The notes under the pieces: generated by a model
The model's input: only the letters and a program-made list of their open reading frames with translations
Told to the model about the DNA's origin: nothing
Database searches by the model: none
Origin: Bettongia penicillata ogilbyi
Lineage: Eukaryota > Chordata > Mammalia > Diprotodontia > Potoroidae
DNA: 64,000 nt
Assembly (NCBI GenBank): GCA_023548195.1
Contig: JAJHZJ010000008.1
Coordinates: forward strand, 6,576,215 to 6,640,214
Direction: 5' to 3'
Shown: positions 44,784 through 55,915 of the stretch, one piece after another
Position numbering within the stretch: the stretch's first letter is position 1
Layout: each line of letters begins with the position of its first letter
Translations under genes and position numbers: made by a program

Positions 44784-45519
44784 CTAAAGTATTAACTATA
44801 CAAATGGATCTCAACAGAGCTTGATGAATTAGGGCACTGAACTGAGTCTGCTGAAATACACTTCAGTAGAGATAAACACAAAGTCTTATGTATAAGTACA
44901 AAAAAATCAGCTTCACAAGTACAAGATGAAGGAGGCATAGTTAGCTATTTGTCTGGAAAAGATCTGAGAGTAATGCTGGTCTATAAACTTAATATGAATC
45001 AGTGGTGTGATGTGGCAGCTGAAAATACTCATGTGACCTTGGGGCTACATTAAGGGGGTATAGCGTTCAGCAATTAGAAGCTGACGTGCCAAAGTACGTG
45101 GCAGATCTCATCTGAAACCTAGCTAGGTCCCAATTAGTGCAAACAATGAATGTCCCAGAGTGGTTTCTTTTATTCTAATTCACATTATATTAAGTTATAA
45201 TTATGTAAAATGTGATCATTGGTTCCAGACCACAGAAAATATGTTGTCCAGATACAAATAATGAGACCACTCCAGGAGATTCACAGATCACACTAACTGG
45301 GACCTGAATGTGTTGTCTTTAGTTCTGGACCTGACTATTTAAGAAGGAATCAGGATGGTGAGAAGACTTTGGGAGCATGCGATATGAGAATCAATGGAAA
45401 GAATTAGGGATTTTTAGGCAAGAGTAATGAAGACTTGGAGATCTGAGAGGTGGAGGGAATATACGGAAATGATCTGGAAGGGCTGTCACATGTAGGAGGC
45501 ACTAGACTTGTTTTGCTTG
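44784..45519. other. No gene or repeat recognised
   Basis: Unassigned sequence. No frame of note. Confidence 0.4.
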
Positions 45520-45957
45520 GTCCCAGATTGTTGTCATCCTTCGTTCTCCAAGAGGACAAATACCATCAGAAGCATGATGTCTTGACTTGCAAGTGAATTA
45601 GATTTAAGTGAGGCAGGGCTGGGCGAAGTCATCAGCCTGACTCTTTCTTCCAGATCTGGGTCCAGTGGCAAGTCATAGATCAGGATGAATGAAGATGTTC
45701 CTGGATGCAGTGGTACCTTGGTCTTTTAAAGCTAAGGTCTTTTCCAGATCTCAGTATGTCTGAGGCAACACCTATTCAATGATTCAAGACTACATAAGAA
45801 TTGAGGCAAAAGATGGTCTAGTTTGACTTCCTAAAAGAATCAATCTGAGAGGGGAAGACCCTCAGAGTTTCTGGTCAGAATGGAAACAATTGCTATTTAC
45901 ACTCACTCTGAGCCATCAAAACACAAATAATGAGCAAGTGTGACCTGGGTGGGTACC
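45520..45957 (-). mobile_element. RTE-type LINE 3' end
   Basis: 'gttgtcatccttcgttctcc', 'gatgtcttgacttgcaagtg', 'agatctgggtccagtggcaa', 'ctaaggtcttttccagatct' and 'ggggaagaccctcagagttt' parallel 27172-27600 throughout. No open frame. Confidence 0.7.
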
Positions 45958-46378
45958 AGATGACAGAATAAGGAATAGGGGAAAGAGACAAATTTAGGAA
46001 AAACAGTAAAAATTAGAACCCATAAAAACAGAATCTACTCTCTCCTGTGGGGAATCCAGCCCTTTTTTGGAGACCTGCAAGGAGAATCTCTATAAATACT
46101 TCTTATATGAAATTATAACAGGCATTCCTTTTGCATATGGGATGGACAAGATGCCTGGTGAAGTCCCTTCCAATTCTCAATTCTGTGATTTTGTGAAATG
46201 TTAGAATAATTTTATAAATAATTGTTACTAAAGGAAACCTTTAGCCAAATTTCCAGTATCCATTTTAGTCTTAAACTACATATTCTAGGAAGCTTTTTCA
46301 TTCAAAGACTTTAGTTGATGGTTATGGTTTATATTCTGTGAATATTCTTCTGTTCTGAAAATGATTTTTTATTATTTC
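45958..46378. other. No gene or repeat recognised
   Basis: Unassigned sequence. Confidence 0.4.
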
Positions 46379-46543
46379 AGCTTGCATACTAATTGAAAAA
46401 GACAGTATATAATGGGGAACTGAAAAGAGAAAACTGGTTTGGTGACCAAAAAACTTTGGGATTCATGAGGGCAGTTTTATGAAGTCTGAGAATTTTCCCA
46501 AATGAATTATAAACTTGTATTCTCTTCTTATGCAGTTCTGAGC
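46379..46543 (+). repeat. Local duplication, copy A
   Basis: Matches 47036-47206 closely ('gcatactaattgaaaaagac', 'tttgggattcatgagggcag', 'atgcagttctgagc'), with a few substitutions and small gaps. Spacing between copies is 657 bp. Confidence 0.9.
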
Positions 46544-46829
46544 ACCTCCTACCTATCCCTATTTATTTAAATATCCTATGTATACACACATACAAATATA
46601 GGTATGTGTTTATTTTATGGATATAAGTACAACACCCTATCTGTCCATCTGTCACCATTTATACCCATAACTTTTCTAATGCATGCCTATATGCATAGGT
46701 TATTGCTGGTTGCATGCTGCAATCTGTTCATAACACCTATATATCTTTCTGTTGTCTTTTGAGCAACCTACAACTGTCATTCTCCTATGACTGTGGCATT
46801 CCATAATTCACAGGATACATTATCATCAG

Positions 46830-46858
46830 GATAGATAGATCAATAGATAGATAGAACA
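46830..46858. repeat. (GATA)n microsatellite
   Basis: About six GATA units with one interruption. Confidence 0.85.
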
Positions 46859-47080
46859 TTTATTATGTGTGAGGCACTGTGTAAGTGATTGGAATATAAA
46901 TGCTATCAAATACAATATAAATACTAACAAAATAAATAAATAACAAATGAATATGATATAAATATTAACAAAATAAATAACGTAATAAATATAACCTAAA
47001 TACTAACAAAAAGCAAGATAGTCCCAGCTTTAAGGAGCTTGCATACTAATTGAATAAGACAATATATAATGGGGAACTGA
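46859..47080 (+). repeat. Ancient interspersed repeat with AT-rich expansion
   Basis: 'catttattatgtgtgaggca' and 'ctgtgtaagtgattggaata', then an ATAAAT/ACAAAATAAAT expansion (46900-47010), then 'tagtcccagctttaaggagc' leading straight into duplication copy B. Confidence 0.65.
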
Positions 47081-47206
47081 AAAGAGAAGACAAAGATAGC
47101 TTGGTGACCATAAACACTTTGGGATTCATGAGGGCAGTTTTATGAAGCCTGAGAATTTTTCCAAATGAATTGCAAATTTCTACTCTCTTCCTATGCAGTT
47201 CTGAGC
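47036..47206 (+). repeat. Local duplication, copy B
   Basis: Pairs with 46379-46543. It starts inside the preceding ancient repeat, whose upstream half is present here but not at copy A, so B is the likely source. The minus frame 47046-47315 spans it and has no domain. Confidence 0.9.
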
Positions 47207-47380
47207 TCAGCTTGTTGGTATCTGAGGTAACCACTGAACCACACAGACAGACCAAATAAGACCATAGGTCATCCATCCAGTACCTGTCATAGTCTGGGAA
47301 ATATTCAGTCTTCATCCATATTGGTTTTCCTGTGTGAATTGTGAGACCTTCTCTTTTGAATGGCCTTGGACGTCATTGAG

Positions 47381-47600
47381 CAGAGGTGTCAAATACTTGG
47401 CACGTAGGGCACATACGGTGCAGCACTCCTAAATGGGACCTGAACTAAATTAAAATATAATTGAGAAATATTTAACAAAATAAATACAAATATAATAAAT
47501 CATTAAATTAAATAAAACATTAAATGTGAAACTAAGTCAATATACAGCCAACAGAGATCCTAATGTAGGATTGGTAATCTATTTCACTTTGACACCACTT
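47381..47600 (-). mobile_element. Non-autonomous DNA transposon, 'gtgtcaaac' family
   Basis: The outer ends 'cagaggtgtcaaatacttgg' and 'tttcactttgacaccactt' are inverted repeats of one another. The middle holds 'aattaaaatataattgagaa' and 'aactaagtcaatatacagcc', matching the complement of 44594-44783. Confidence 0.65.
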
Positions 47601-47839
47601 CTCATAGAGTGTTCTCAGACATAATGCACAGTTCACTGTATCATAGACAAATAAGACCAAGACATAAGCTCCTTGATTAGAATGGAATCTTCCCATTTCC
47701 TGATAGGTAAATAGTCAAAGGATTTAAACAAACAGGTCTCAAAAGAATTGCAGCCTTAACAACCACCTCCCTGAGACATCATGCCCCAATAATGCTCTTG
47801 AGTAAAGGCTGAACCATATGAGAATGGAATTAAACAAAT
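47601..47839. other. No gene or repeat recognised
   Basis: Unassigned. The minus frame 47756-47938 has no recognisable domain. Confidence 0.4.
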
Positions 47840-48545
47840 TAAATAAGAAATGTCCATATTCTTCAGCCCAGAGAGTCTATTATTGGAATTATTCCTCAAG
47901 GAAGCTGTTGATAAGAAGAATGTCCCCATATACAACAAAGTATTTATGGCAGCACTTTTTGATATAGCAAAGAATTGGAAACACAGTAGATGCCCATCAA
48001 TTATATAAATGACATATATAATGACAATTATATAAGTGACATATAAATGTAATGGAATATTATTATGCTGTAAGAACTAGTGAATGTAATAAACAGAGAG
48101 GAGCATGGAAAGATCCATAGAAACTGATGTAATGTAAGGAGAGCCCAAACCTAATCCAACACAACTCAACATATACACTAATTACAGCAATGTAAATGGA
48201 AAGAACAGCCATGCACAAGAAAATCTAAAGTGAATGTTGCAAAATTATAAAGAACATGCATGACTTGAAAGAAGAAATATGAGAAGACACTCCTCAACTC
48301 ATCTCTTAGATGAGGTGAAGAGTCTACAAAGTTGCATTAAAGGGTAAAACATGTACGTGTTTTTAATTTATTTTTAATGTCTTGTGTGGTTGTGTTGATT
48401 TTTTTCTTTTTTTTTTTTGCCTTTAAAAATGCTATTTTTTCATAAGGCATTACCCTCTGGAAGGGAGAAGGAAAAGAATACTGGAAGAAACTATGATTCA
48501 ACAAAAAACAAAAGGCATCAATAAATACTTATTTTTTAAAAAATA
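47840..48545 (+). mobile_element. 5'-truncated L1, diverged
   Basis: 'cagcccagagagtctattat', 'tggcagcactttttgatata', 'gcaaagaattggaaacacag', 'tagatgcccatcaattatat', 'gtaatggaatattattatgc' and a T-rich 3' UTR tract (48398-48419) in L1 3' order. A different, older subfamily than 37919-38643. Confidence 0.75.
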
Positions 48546-48549
48546 TAAT

Positions 48550-48655
48550 GTCAATTCCTTGGGGGCCGTGACTACTTTACTTATATTTGTATCCCTGGTG
48601 CTTAGCGCATAGCCTGGCACATAGTAAACATTTAATAAATGCTCTGTGCATTCAC
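48550..48655 (+). repeat. L2-type tail
   Basis: 'tatttgtatccctggtgctt', 'agcctggcacatagtaaaca' and 'tttaataaatgctctgtgca'. Confidence 0.8.
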
Positions 48656-48939
48656 TTCTGTTTATGTACAAATTCTCTTCCAAATGAATTTTGTGCTAGG
48701 CATCCTTTGTGACAGCGACTCACCTTTAGCGAGCATGTGTTTTCCTGCTGTACATCATGCTCTATTTCAATAATCAGAGAATTATTGAAAAAAGTTATCT
48801 CTGTAGTCAAAGACAATTGTGTAATAATAACATGAATCTTCTTATAACAGGAGAGCTTTTCAGGTTTTTTGCTCTATTAAATATTTGAAATACTGAGTAT
48901 TTTTGAAAAATCAAACAACAGTAAACATAGAAGAATCCT
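48656..48939. other. No gene or repeat recognised
   Basis: Unassigned. Confidence 0.4.
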
Positions 48940-49325
48940 GCATTCTCTACATTTCTTTCTGGATGTTCAGTAGGCATCTCAAACTCATTATCTCCAAAAA
49001 AAGAGTTCATTATCTTTTTCCCTTAAATCCAGTCCCTCCTCCAAACTTTATTTCCTTTAATGACACGACTATCCTTCCAGCTACTCAATTTCACAGTTTT
49101 GGAATCATCCCCAACGTTCCCTCATTCTTCATCTCCCATATCTAATCAACTTCTGAGCCACATCAGTCCTCTTTATCCCACTTAGAAGGCAGCCACCCTA
49201 GGTTAGCGCCTCTCTCCTAAAATAATGCAACAGTTTCTTACTTGGCCTCCCAGAGTCTAATCAGAATCTAGTGCTTCTCCTCTCCAATCCATCCTTAACA
49301 CAGCTGCCAAAATAACGCAGCTATG
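48940..49325 (+). mobile_element. L2-type LINE, internal 3' part
   Basis: 'gtaggcatctcaaactcatt', 'cctttaatgacacgactatc', 'atttcacagttttggaatca', 'tcttacttggcctcccagag' and 'acacagctgccaaaataacg' follow the L2 order upstream of the tail region. The frame 48903-49145 is part of it. Confidence 0.75.
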
Positions 49326-49439
49326 GCTCAAGAGCTTTCCTTATCAACTCCATGGTCAGACAAGGAAATTAGATTAGTTTGGCATGACCTATGCTTGATG
49401 AAACCATAGAATGTAAACTTTGCAATCACCATTTCCCTT
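49326..49439. other. Unassigned
   Basis: Carries 'tttggcatgacctatgcttg', not assigned to a family. Confidence 0.35.
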
Positions 49440-49840
49440 TCTAAATGTTAAGCTATCAACTCATTAATTATCCACGTTAGAATTTACAGTTTATAATTTA
49501 ATACTGAGTTTCAGCTCAGCTGCCAATTAGGTGAATCTTTATCATCTATTACAAACCCTTGAGTCATCAATTACTTGGTCTCAGCGGCCAATCAGGAGAC
49601 TCTTCATCATCTCTCAGTGCAACCCTCTCGGGAACTCATAATACTAAATAGGTCCCCCTCCACTTCACTGCCCTTAGCCAGTTGGAAATAGGAAGACACT
49701 ATTTGCATATGCTCTGTATATTTCACTGAAAGGGGCGAATCTGATCTTACTCAGCATACTCTATGGAATGGACCCATCGGATCCATCACATAGGTATAAA
49801 GTAAACTTTAAAGTTTACAAGTACATTCTATTACAATTTT
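49440..49840 (+). mobile_element. Possible solo LTR of an endogenous retrovirus (tentative)
   Basis: A 43-45 bp direct repeat (49517-49559 and 49582-49626), each unit with a CCAAT box (49523-49527; 49588-49592), is followed by an octamer ATTTGCAT at 49701-49708 and a TATAAA at 49795-49800. Tandem U3 enhancers upstream of CCAAT and TATA boxes are LTR-like. I see no clear TG...CA ends, polyadenylation signal or target duplication, and no retroviral genes. Confidence 0.3.
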
Positions 49841-49877
49841 CTGCTTGTATTCATACATAATTTGTAAATTATCTTTG

Positions 49878-49915
49878 TCTATCATCTATCTATCTATCAT
49901 CTACCTATTTCTCTC
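49878..49915. repeat. (CTAT/ATCT)n simple repeat
   Basis: 'atcatctatctatctatcat' and neighbours. Confidence 0.8.
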
Positions 49916-50884
49916 TTTACATATCGTGGAAGGGTTGTATTGTGTCAGCATATATGGTGTAAACCCAATCAACCTAATGAATTCAGGTGTTGTTTATTGT
50001 TTGGTTCATTATTACATAGTCATTTCACAGAAAGAAATTAAAAACAACTTCAGGGGGTGAGGTGAGATGGGCTCAATGAGCTAGTGAAATACAGGAGGCC
50101 ATTTACCACAATGGTGAGATATCAGAAACCAAATGCAGTCTTCAAGTTGAGGAAAATATCTGACTCTAAAGGAAAGCTTTGAAATATGAACCCAAGCTCA
50201 ACTCTATTCAAAGACCAGAGATTTGAAATGAAGCCCTGATACTTGCCAAGTTAAAAGGGAAAAGAAAGGCACCACCTTCTCATAGTACAACATCACCCCA
50301 CACACTGTTGATAATGGTTTTATCCTCTGGAGTTTGGCACTCTCTCTTTCCTTTGTTCAGTTCAAAGACACTTTTTATTCCAAAACTTTAGCCCCATACA
50401 AATGTCTGGTATCTGTTTACTAGAGCTAAAATGGTTTGCCTTAGAATGACCTGGATAGCTAACCTTATTAATCTAGGCTTACCTCTCTGACTCAGTTCAA
50501 TTGCTTATTTTCATAAAAGCAGAGACTTCTGATACTTCTCAACCTGAAAGGTCTAAACAAGAATTCAGTTTAAAATAATAATTATTATTAGTCTGTTAGA
50601 TTTATTTAACTACTCCAGGTAGTAAACAGAAATAAAAGAAATCACTTAGATTTTTACTCTGAAATAAAGAAATATTTTACATGCCATTTTGAGTTGATTT
50701 TAAGCCTTTACCCTTGTTAAAAATAAAGCTGTCCCTTTAACAGATCATCAATTATCCTGTTTCCCTGACTTAGATTTTTTGCTGCACCACTAATACATTT
50801 GAGACTCACTCCACACACATTCAATTAAAACAGAAAACCAAGAATTCAAATATTACTTTATATAAATGAGGATAAATATATGAC
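49916..50884. other. No gene or repeat recognised
   Basis: AT-rich and unassigned, with an ATAATTATTATT tract at about 50574-50590. Confidence 0.4.
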
Positions 50885-51745
50885 TAAGATACATTGAATG
50901 GTTATTAAAAGAATATGAATGAATAGTTCTCAAAAGAAGATAGCCACTTATGAAAGCTTGCCCCAAATCACTAATATTCAAAGAAATGCATATGAAATCA
51001 ATTATGTGATTTAACTTCACATCCAGCAAATTTGCAGTGGTGAAAAAGGATGGCAATAATCACTGTTGGAAGGACTCTGGAAAGACAACTAGATGAATTC
51101 TACAATTGATGAAGTTATGAATTGTTCCCACCACTATGATAAGAAATTTGGAATTATGATTAAAAAATTGACTAAAATTTCAATGCCATTTGGCTTACAG
51201 ATTTCATTGCTAGTTGTATATACCAAGGAAACCAAAGACAGAAAGGCCCTCTATATCTCAAAATATTTATATCATCATTTTTGTGTGTGGTATCAAACAA
51301 ATGGAAGTAATGTGGATGCACATTGGTGGGGAAATGGTTCAACAACTGATGGTACATGAATTCAGTGAATTTAAGTGAATTATTGAGCCATAAGAAACAG
51401 CTACAAAGAATTCAGAGAATCATGGGAAGACCTTTTTGAGTCAGGAAAATAATACATACTCCTACAACTTGTTAACAAAAATAACAATAAAGGATGAAAC
51501 AAACTGAATCTTCTATATTTCTACTGACCAAGTTTGGCTTCTAGAAGAGTTGAAAATATTTTTCTTCTTTCACTGCTGAGGAGGAGGGCTATGAGTATAA
51601 ATTATTGTATTTACTATAGGATGTGATCAATTTGTTGGATGGGGTTGCTGAATTTTTTTAAAATTGCTATAATGGAGGGGTCTCAGGGTAGGGAAATGGG
51701 AGAGGAATGTATTCAGAAAACAATACTTTAATAAAACAAAAAAAG
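50885..51745 (+). mobile_element. 5'-truncated L1, diverged
   Basis: 'agttctcaaaagaagatagc', 'ccaaatcactaatattcaaa', 'tttggcttacagatttcatt', 'taagaaacagctacaaagaa' and an A-rich end 'ataaaacaaaaaaag'. Strongly decayed. The frame 51093-51359 lies in it. No clear target duplication. Confidence 0.65.
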
Positions 51746-52446
51746 ATCAATACATACTTTAAAGCAAAATTTCAAAATGAGAAGAAAAGGAATAAAATGA
51801 TGAAGCTGAAATTAAACATTATTCAAAATACTTGGTTGACCAGTTTGAATTTTTTAAACTCCCTTCCTATTGTATTACTAGAAGAAGGAGCCAGTCAGTG
51901 GCAAAATTTAGAGGAAAAACTGATTTTGTTCAGGGAGCTTCACTGCGCAACTGGATTTTGAACACTATAGTGAATAGTGCCTTGAATGTATAGCTAGGTC
52001 AAAGTTAGTTTGAATAATAAATCCTATGAAATGATCACATTATTCAAAGTTTGCCCTAATCAGAGTTATATGTAAAATATGGTAACTGGTTCCAGTTCAA
52101 TGGAAATATGCAATGAGAATTTTGTTAATATAAAAATAAATTTATATCTGTTTATTAACATAATATGACAGTAAAACATGAGAAAATGTATTTGTGGTTT
52201 GAGTTTATAATAGAGTAAAAGAGTAGTTATAGAAAAAATTTACAAAATTTAAAAATAGAAAATTAATGATATTACACATAAAGATAAGCCTACATTGACA
52301 ATCTTGTGAAAAAGTAATTATTTTTGTTTAAAATATATTATCAGAAAGGAAAGGTAAAGGGAGGGAGCAAGGATGAGGGCAGGGGGAAATTAAATATATT
52401 AGCAATTATAAATCTATATCTATTTTTATCTATATCTATTTCTATT
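51746..52446. other. AT-rich, no gene
   Basis: AT-rich and unassigned. The frame 51707-51961 is lysine- and asparagine-rich with no domain. Confidence 0.4.
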
Positions 52447-52467
52447 TACACACACACACATATATAC

Positions 52468-52523
<56 letters not shown>
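52447..52523. repeat. (CA)n-(TA)n microsatellite
   Basis: CA units, then about 25 uninterrupted TA units (52474-52523). Confidence 0.95.
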
Positions 52524-52526
<3 letters not shown>

Positions 52527-52959
52527 TTTATCTCTATCTATGTAGATATATCTTCATGCTCAACCTATCTGGCTAGTGTAAAGAGGTTTATCCATAACTT
52601 AGTGAATTTGTTCGCATTCTCACACAATGAAACAAGTGTAGTTGGATGACCTGGGGCATTATCTCAATTCAGTAAAGCTTTTAAATTTTGTATTGTTGTC
52701 CTTGCAAGAGTTTTCAACAGCTGGAGTAAAAAAAAAGCAACATCAAAACAACTTGAAAATCAGTCTTTGAAAAGAGCTTTAGTCACTCACGCTTTCTTAC
52801 TTGACTGCCACAGAACTGGAAATGATTGATGAGTGTAGCCTCTTGGAGCTCAAGGATTTCAAGATCAATAAATAATTATTGGCGTTAATTTAAAATCTTC
52901 TTTTGTTTTACCCTTTAAATGTCTTAGGTGATCCTTAGACCCTTTAAATCCAGGTTGAG
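52524..52959. other. No gene or repeat recognised
   Basis: Unassigned. Confidence 0.4.
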
Positions 52960-53496
52960 GTTTTTCCTCTCTCCCTTCTTTCCTTCTCCCTTCCCCTCCT
53001 TACCTCCTTCCTTCCTCCCTCTCTCTCTCCTTTCTTACCTTCCCTCCTTCCTTCCCTCCTTCCCTCCCTCCTTCCCTCCCTCTTTCCCTCTTTCCTTCCT
53101 TCCTTCCTTCTTTCCTTCCTTCCTTCCTTCCTTCCTTCCTTCCTTCCTTCCTTCCTTCCTTCCTTCCTTCCCTCCCTCCTTCCTTCCCTCCTTCCTTCCT
53201 TTCTTCCTTCTCTCCTTCCCTCCCTCCTTCCTTCCCTTCTTCCTTCCTTTCTTCCTTCTCTCCTTCCTTCCCTCCTTCCCTCCCTCTTTCCCTCCTTCCT
53301 TCCTTCCTCCCTTCCTTCCCTCCCTCCCTTCCTTCCTTCCTCCCTTCCTTCCCTCCTTCCTTCCTCCCTTCCTTCCCTCCTTCCTTCCTTCCTTCCTTCC
53401 TTCCTTCCTTCCTTCCTTCCTTGCTTCCTTCCTTCCTTTTTCCTTCCTTCCTTCCCTCCTTTCTTTCTTTCTTTCTTTCTTTCCTTTCTTTCTTTT

Positions 53497-53541
<45 letters not shown>

Positions 53542-53575
53542 TTTCTTTCTTTCTTTCTTTCTTCTTCCTTCCTTC
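52960..53575. repeat. About 615-bp polypyrimidine tract, (CCTT)n/(CCCT)n/(TTTC)n
   Basis: The plus strand is almost all C and T. 53038-53422 (385 nt) has no purine, a single G follows at 53423, and 53424-53575 (152 nt) is again pure. The left is CCTT/CCCT-rich and the right is TTTC-rich. The long frames here (52928-53629 plus; 53000-53620 and 53035-53598 minus) are low-complexity translations, not genes. Confidence 0.95.
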
Positions 53576-53577
53576 AC

Positions 53578-53975
53578 TAAGTTCTGGCAAGTATTCATTT
53601 CTAGAATAAGGCTGTTTCATCTACAGTAAAAAAAAAAAAGTTGATATGTGTATCCACCTCAAGTTTCTTTTTCTTCAAAATACCAAAATTTCTAGCTGCC
53701 ACATCCTTAACTGCAGTGGTAGCTTCTGATAATTTTGACATTATGCAATTGAACTTGACTTTTAAAGTGGCTGAACCAGTCAAAGTTTACATGGAAAGCT
53801 TCTTCACCATCCACTTCATGTTCATTTTCTTTCACTGCATTAAAAAACTTTTGTCTGAAAGGCTGCTGTTCTAAAAAGAATATCTTTGCTCTCTTCAACC
53901 GGTACAAATAAAATATGCTCCATTTCTAACATTGTAACACCTTCATTCCTTGTAACTCCTTGAAATTACTTCATA
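53578..53975 (-). pseudogene. Decayed Tigger/pogo-type DNA transposase
   Basis: Translating the minus strand gives, in order and in more than one frame, a 'WFSHFKSQVQLHNVKI' block (53700-53790 region), an 'EATTAVKDVAA' block and 'TVDETALF' at about 53608-53631. It then continues, with in-frame stops, as K, then ILART. This is the order of the CENP-B-like helix-turn-helix end and the start of the DDE domain of Tigger transposases, where VDET carries the first catalytic Asp. Frameshifts, a poly-T run (53627-53639 on the plus strand is A-rich) and stops make it non-functional. Upstream 'MLEMEHILF' (about 53925) fits the region before the helix-turn-helix. The element is cut off by the pyrimidine tract. 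Confidence 0.7.
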
Positions 53976-54195
53976 CTACAAACAGATGATGCAACTTTGG
54001 TTTTTTTTCTTTCATTTCCCCTCCATTATAATATTCCATACTGTATTTTCAGGCATTGCAACATCTCCTACTATTTTAGACTTTACTATAACCATTCAAT
54101 TACATCATTACATTCAATAACATGAACAACTATAGTCAATTACATCAAATTTTTGTTCAAATGTAATGTGACCTCTTCTTTTTTGCACTAGCAAT
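53976..54195. other. Possible 5' remainder of the Tigger element
   Basis: Unassigned. It may hold more decayed transposase, but I cannot read it with confidence. Confidence 0.3.
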
Positions 54196-54361
54196 ATTTA
54201 TCAGACCTCAGATATTTACTAGCTGTGAGACCTTGAGCTTTACCCTATTTACCTCAGTTTCCCTATGAATAAAATGAACTGGAGAAGGAATCTTTGCCAA
54301 GAAAACCCCAAGTGGGATCATAAAGAGTCAGACAAGACTGAAATGACTGAAAAACAGCAAC
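54196..54361 (+). mobile_element. MAR1-type SINE, 3' two-thirds
   Basis: 'ttactagctgtgagaccttg', 'ttacctcagtttccctatga', 'tctttgccaagaaaacccca' and 'agacaagactgaaatgactg'. Head missing. Confidence 0.8.
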
Positions 54362-54955
54362 ACTTCTTCTTTTGTCCATTTTTTTAAGGGTTCTGTTTTT
54401 AAAAAAATTAATCATTGATGGTATGGTATGTAGTGGCAAATCACAATAACATATAGTGATAGGCAAGTGCACACTGATGAACCGGCATGCTAAAGTCTTT
54501 CACTAGCTTGCATGATATTTGCACTAATTAAATTTTAGCTTAACTTAAATGTTACTTATAATTCACATTAAATTTTTCATTATTAAAACTCACACTAATC
54601 TCTATTTAGCTGTATTAGATGCTCAATAAATAATTATTAAATGTTCAATCATATGCATCTGATCCTGAGAATTCATCAAAAATGAAAAGTGAGCAAGTGT
54701 CCTGATCTCAGAATTGATGAAAACTAAACCCTGGCTATTTGTTTTTGTTGTTACTGAGGTGTGATTTCATCAGGGAAGGGAGATCTGAGGATATAAACTC
54801 CATTCACATTTTACTCTTAGAAAATTACCTGAAGGAAGATTAGGTGACTTGCCCTGATCAGACAGATAGTGTGTGTCTTGTCTTTGAAGTTGGTCATCTA
54901 TCTATTGTCAGCTGTGTCACAATTATTTAGTTTTAACTCAATTTATTTATAAATA
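54362..54955. other. AT-rich, no gene
   Basis: Contains an L2-like scrap ('gatgctcaataaataattat' near 54618) and a MIR-like scrap at 54830-54900. Otherwise unassigned. Confidence 0.4.
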
Positions 54956-54957
54956 GC

Positions 54958-55140
54958 TAGCTGTATGACCTTGGACAAGTCATTTAACATCTATTTGTCT
55001 CAGTTCTTCATCTGTAAAATGGGGACACACAGAGAAGGAAATGGCAAACCATTCCAGAATCTTTGTCAAGAAAACTCCACAGACCCCATGGACCATCCGT
55101 GGGATCACATAAAGTCAGATGTGACTAAACAAAATAAGCT
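54958..55140 (+). mobile_element. MAR1-type SINE, 3' part
   Basis: 'gctgtatgaccttggacaag', 'tctcagttcttcatctgtaa', 'gaaggaaatggcaaaccatt' and 'gaatctttgtcaagaaaact'. Head truncated. Confidence 0.8.
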
Positions 55141-55145
55141 GATAA

Positions 55146-55500
55146 AACCTACATGAACTGATGCAGTTTAGAGTAAGCAGTAATAGAATAATTTGCATAA
55201 TGTTAATAAATTATAGAGAAAAGCAACTTTGAAAGACATTTGGATTGTGATCAGTGCAATGATAAACCACGAGTCTAAAAATGAACATGAAACATGTCAC
55301 TTACCTCCTGACAGAGGTGATGAACTTTAAATGTAGAATGAAATATGTATTTATTTGGGACATAACCAGGTCACAATGTGTTTCATAAGAGAGGAGCAGT
55401 AATAAGGATAGATTAATTTTAAAAACTGTTAGTAAAAAAAATAAAAAACAAGTAGGTAAAAAATAAAAACAAAAACCCTTCAAAATAATTTATTTACCAA
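55146..55500 (+). mobile_element. L1 3' UTR fragment, cut by the duplication boundary
   Basis: 'gaactgatgcagtttagagt', 'caactttgaaagacatttgg', 'gatcagtgcaatgataaacc' and 'acctcctgacagaggtgatg' are L1 3' UTR words. The tandem duplication starts inside it at 55190. Confidence 0.65.
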
Positions 55501-55509
55501 AATTATAAT

Positions 55510-55915
55510 CATGACCACTCCCATTGTCGTTGGAAGTTTTCTTTTACATCAAGATCAGTGTTACATTTCTCTCTCAGTTCTGCTTCTGGCACTCAGGATT
55601 TTGCCACTGTTCCTCATCTGCCTTCTCACCCTGGAGCATCTCTCAGCTCCTGAGACCCCCTTCTTCTCCTGGTGAGTTCCTCTTGGAATTTCCATTTGGA
55701 AGAAGAACCCAGGCTACAATTTTCCCTTCCCTTCCAGATATTTTCTTTCCCTCTTTTTCATATCCCCTTTATCTGTTGTTTTCCCCCATTAGTATGTAAA
55801 CTCCATGAGGGCAGGCATTGTCCCTCTTTTTTGCTTGGATTTGCATCACTAGAGCTTAGCACAGTACCTGGGTTATAGTAAATCACTTAATAAATACTTG
55901 CCGACTTGACATGTA
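55510..55915 (+). repeat. L2-tail-type repeat (also at 59320-59720)
   Basis: 'tctcctggtgagttcctctt', 'tttcccccattagtatgtaa', 'actccatgagggcaggcatt' and the end 'cagtacctgggttatagtaa' then 'ataaatacttgccgacttga'. The near-identical frames at 55524-55799 and 59333-59608 are this repeat twice. Confidence 0.7.

Noticed and set aside
52928..53629. Long open frames of 187-233 codons on both strands
   Set aside because: They are translations of the CCTT/TTTC microsatellite (Ser/Pro/Phe/Leu on one strand, Lys/Glu/Gly/Arg on the other), so they are not genes.
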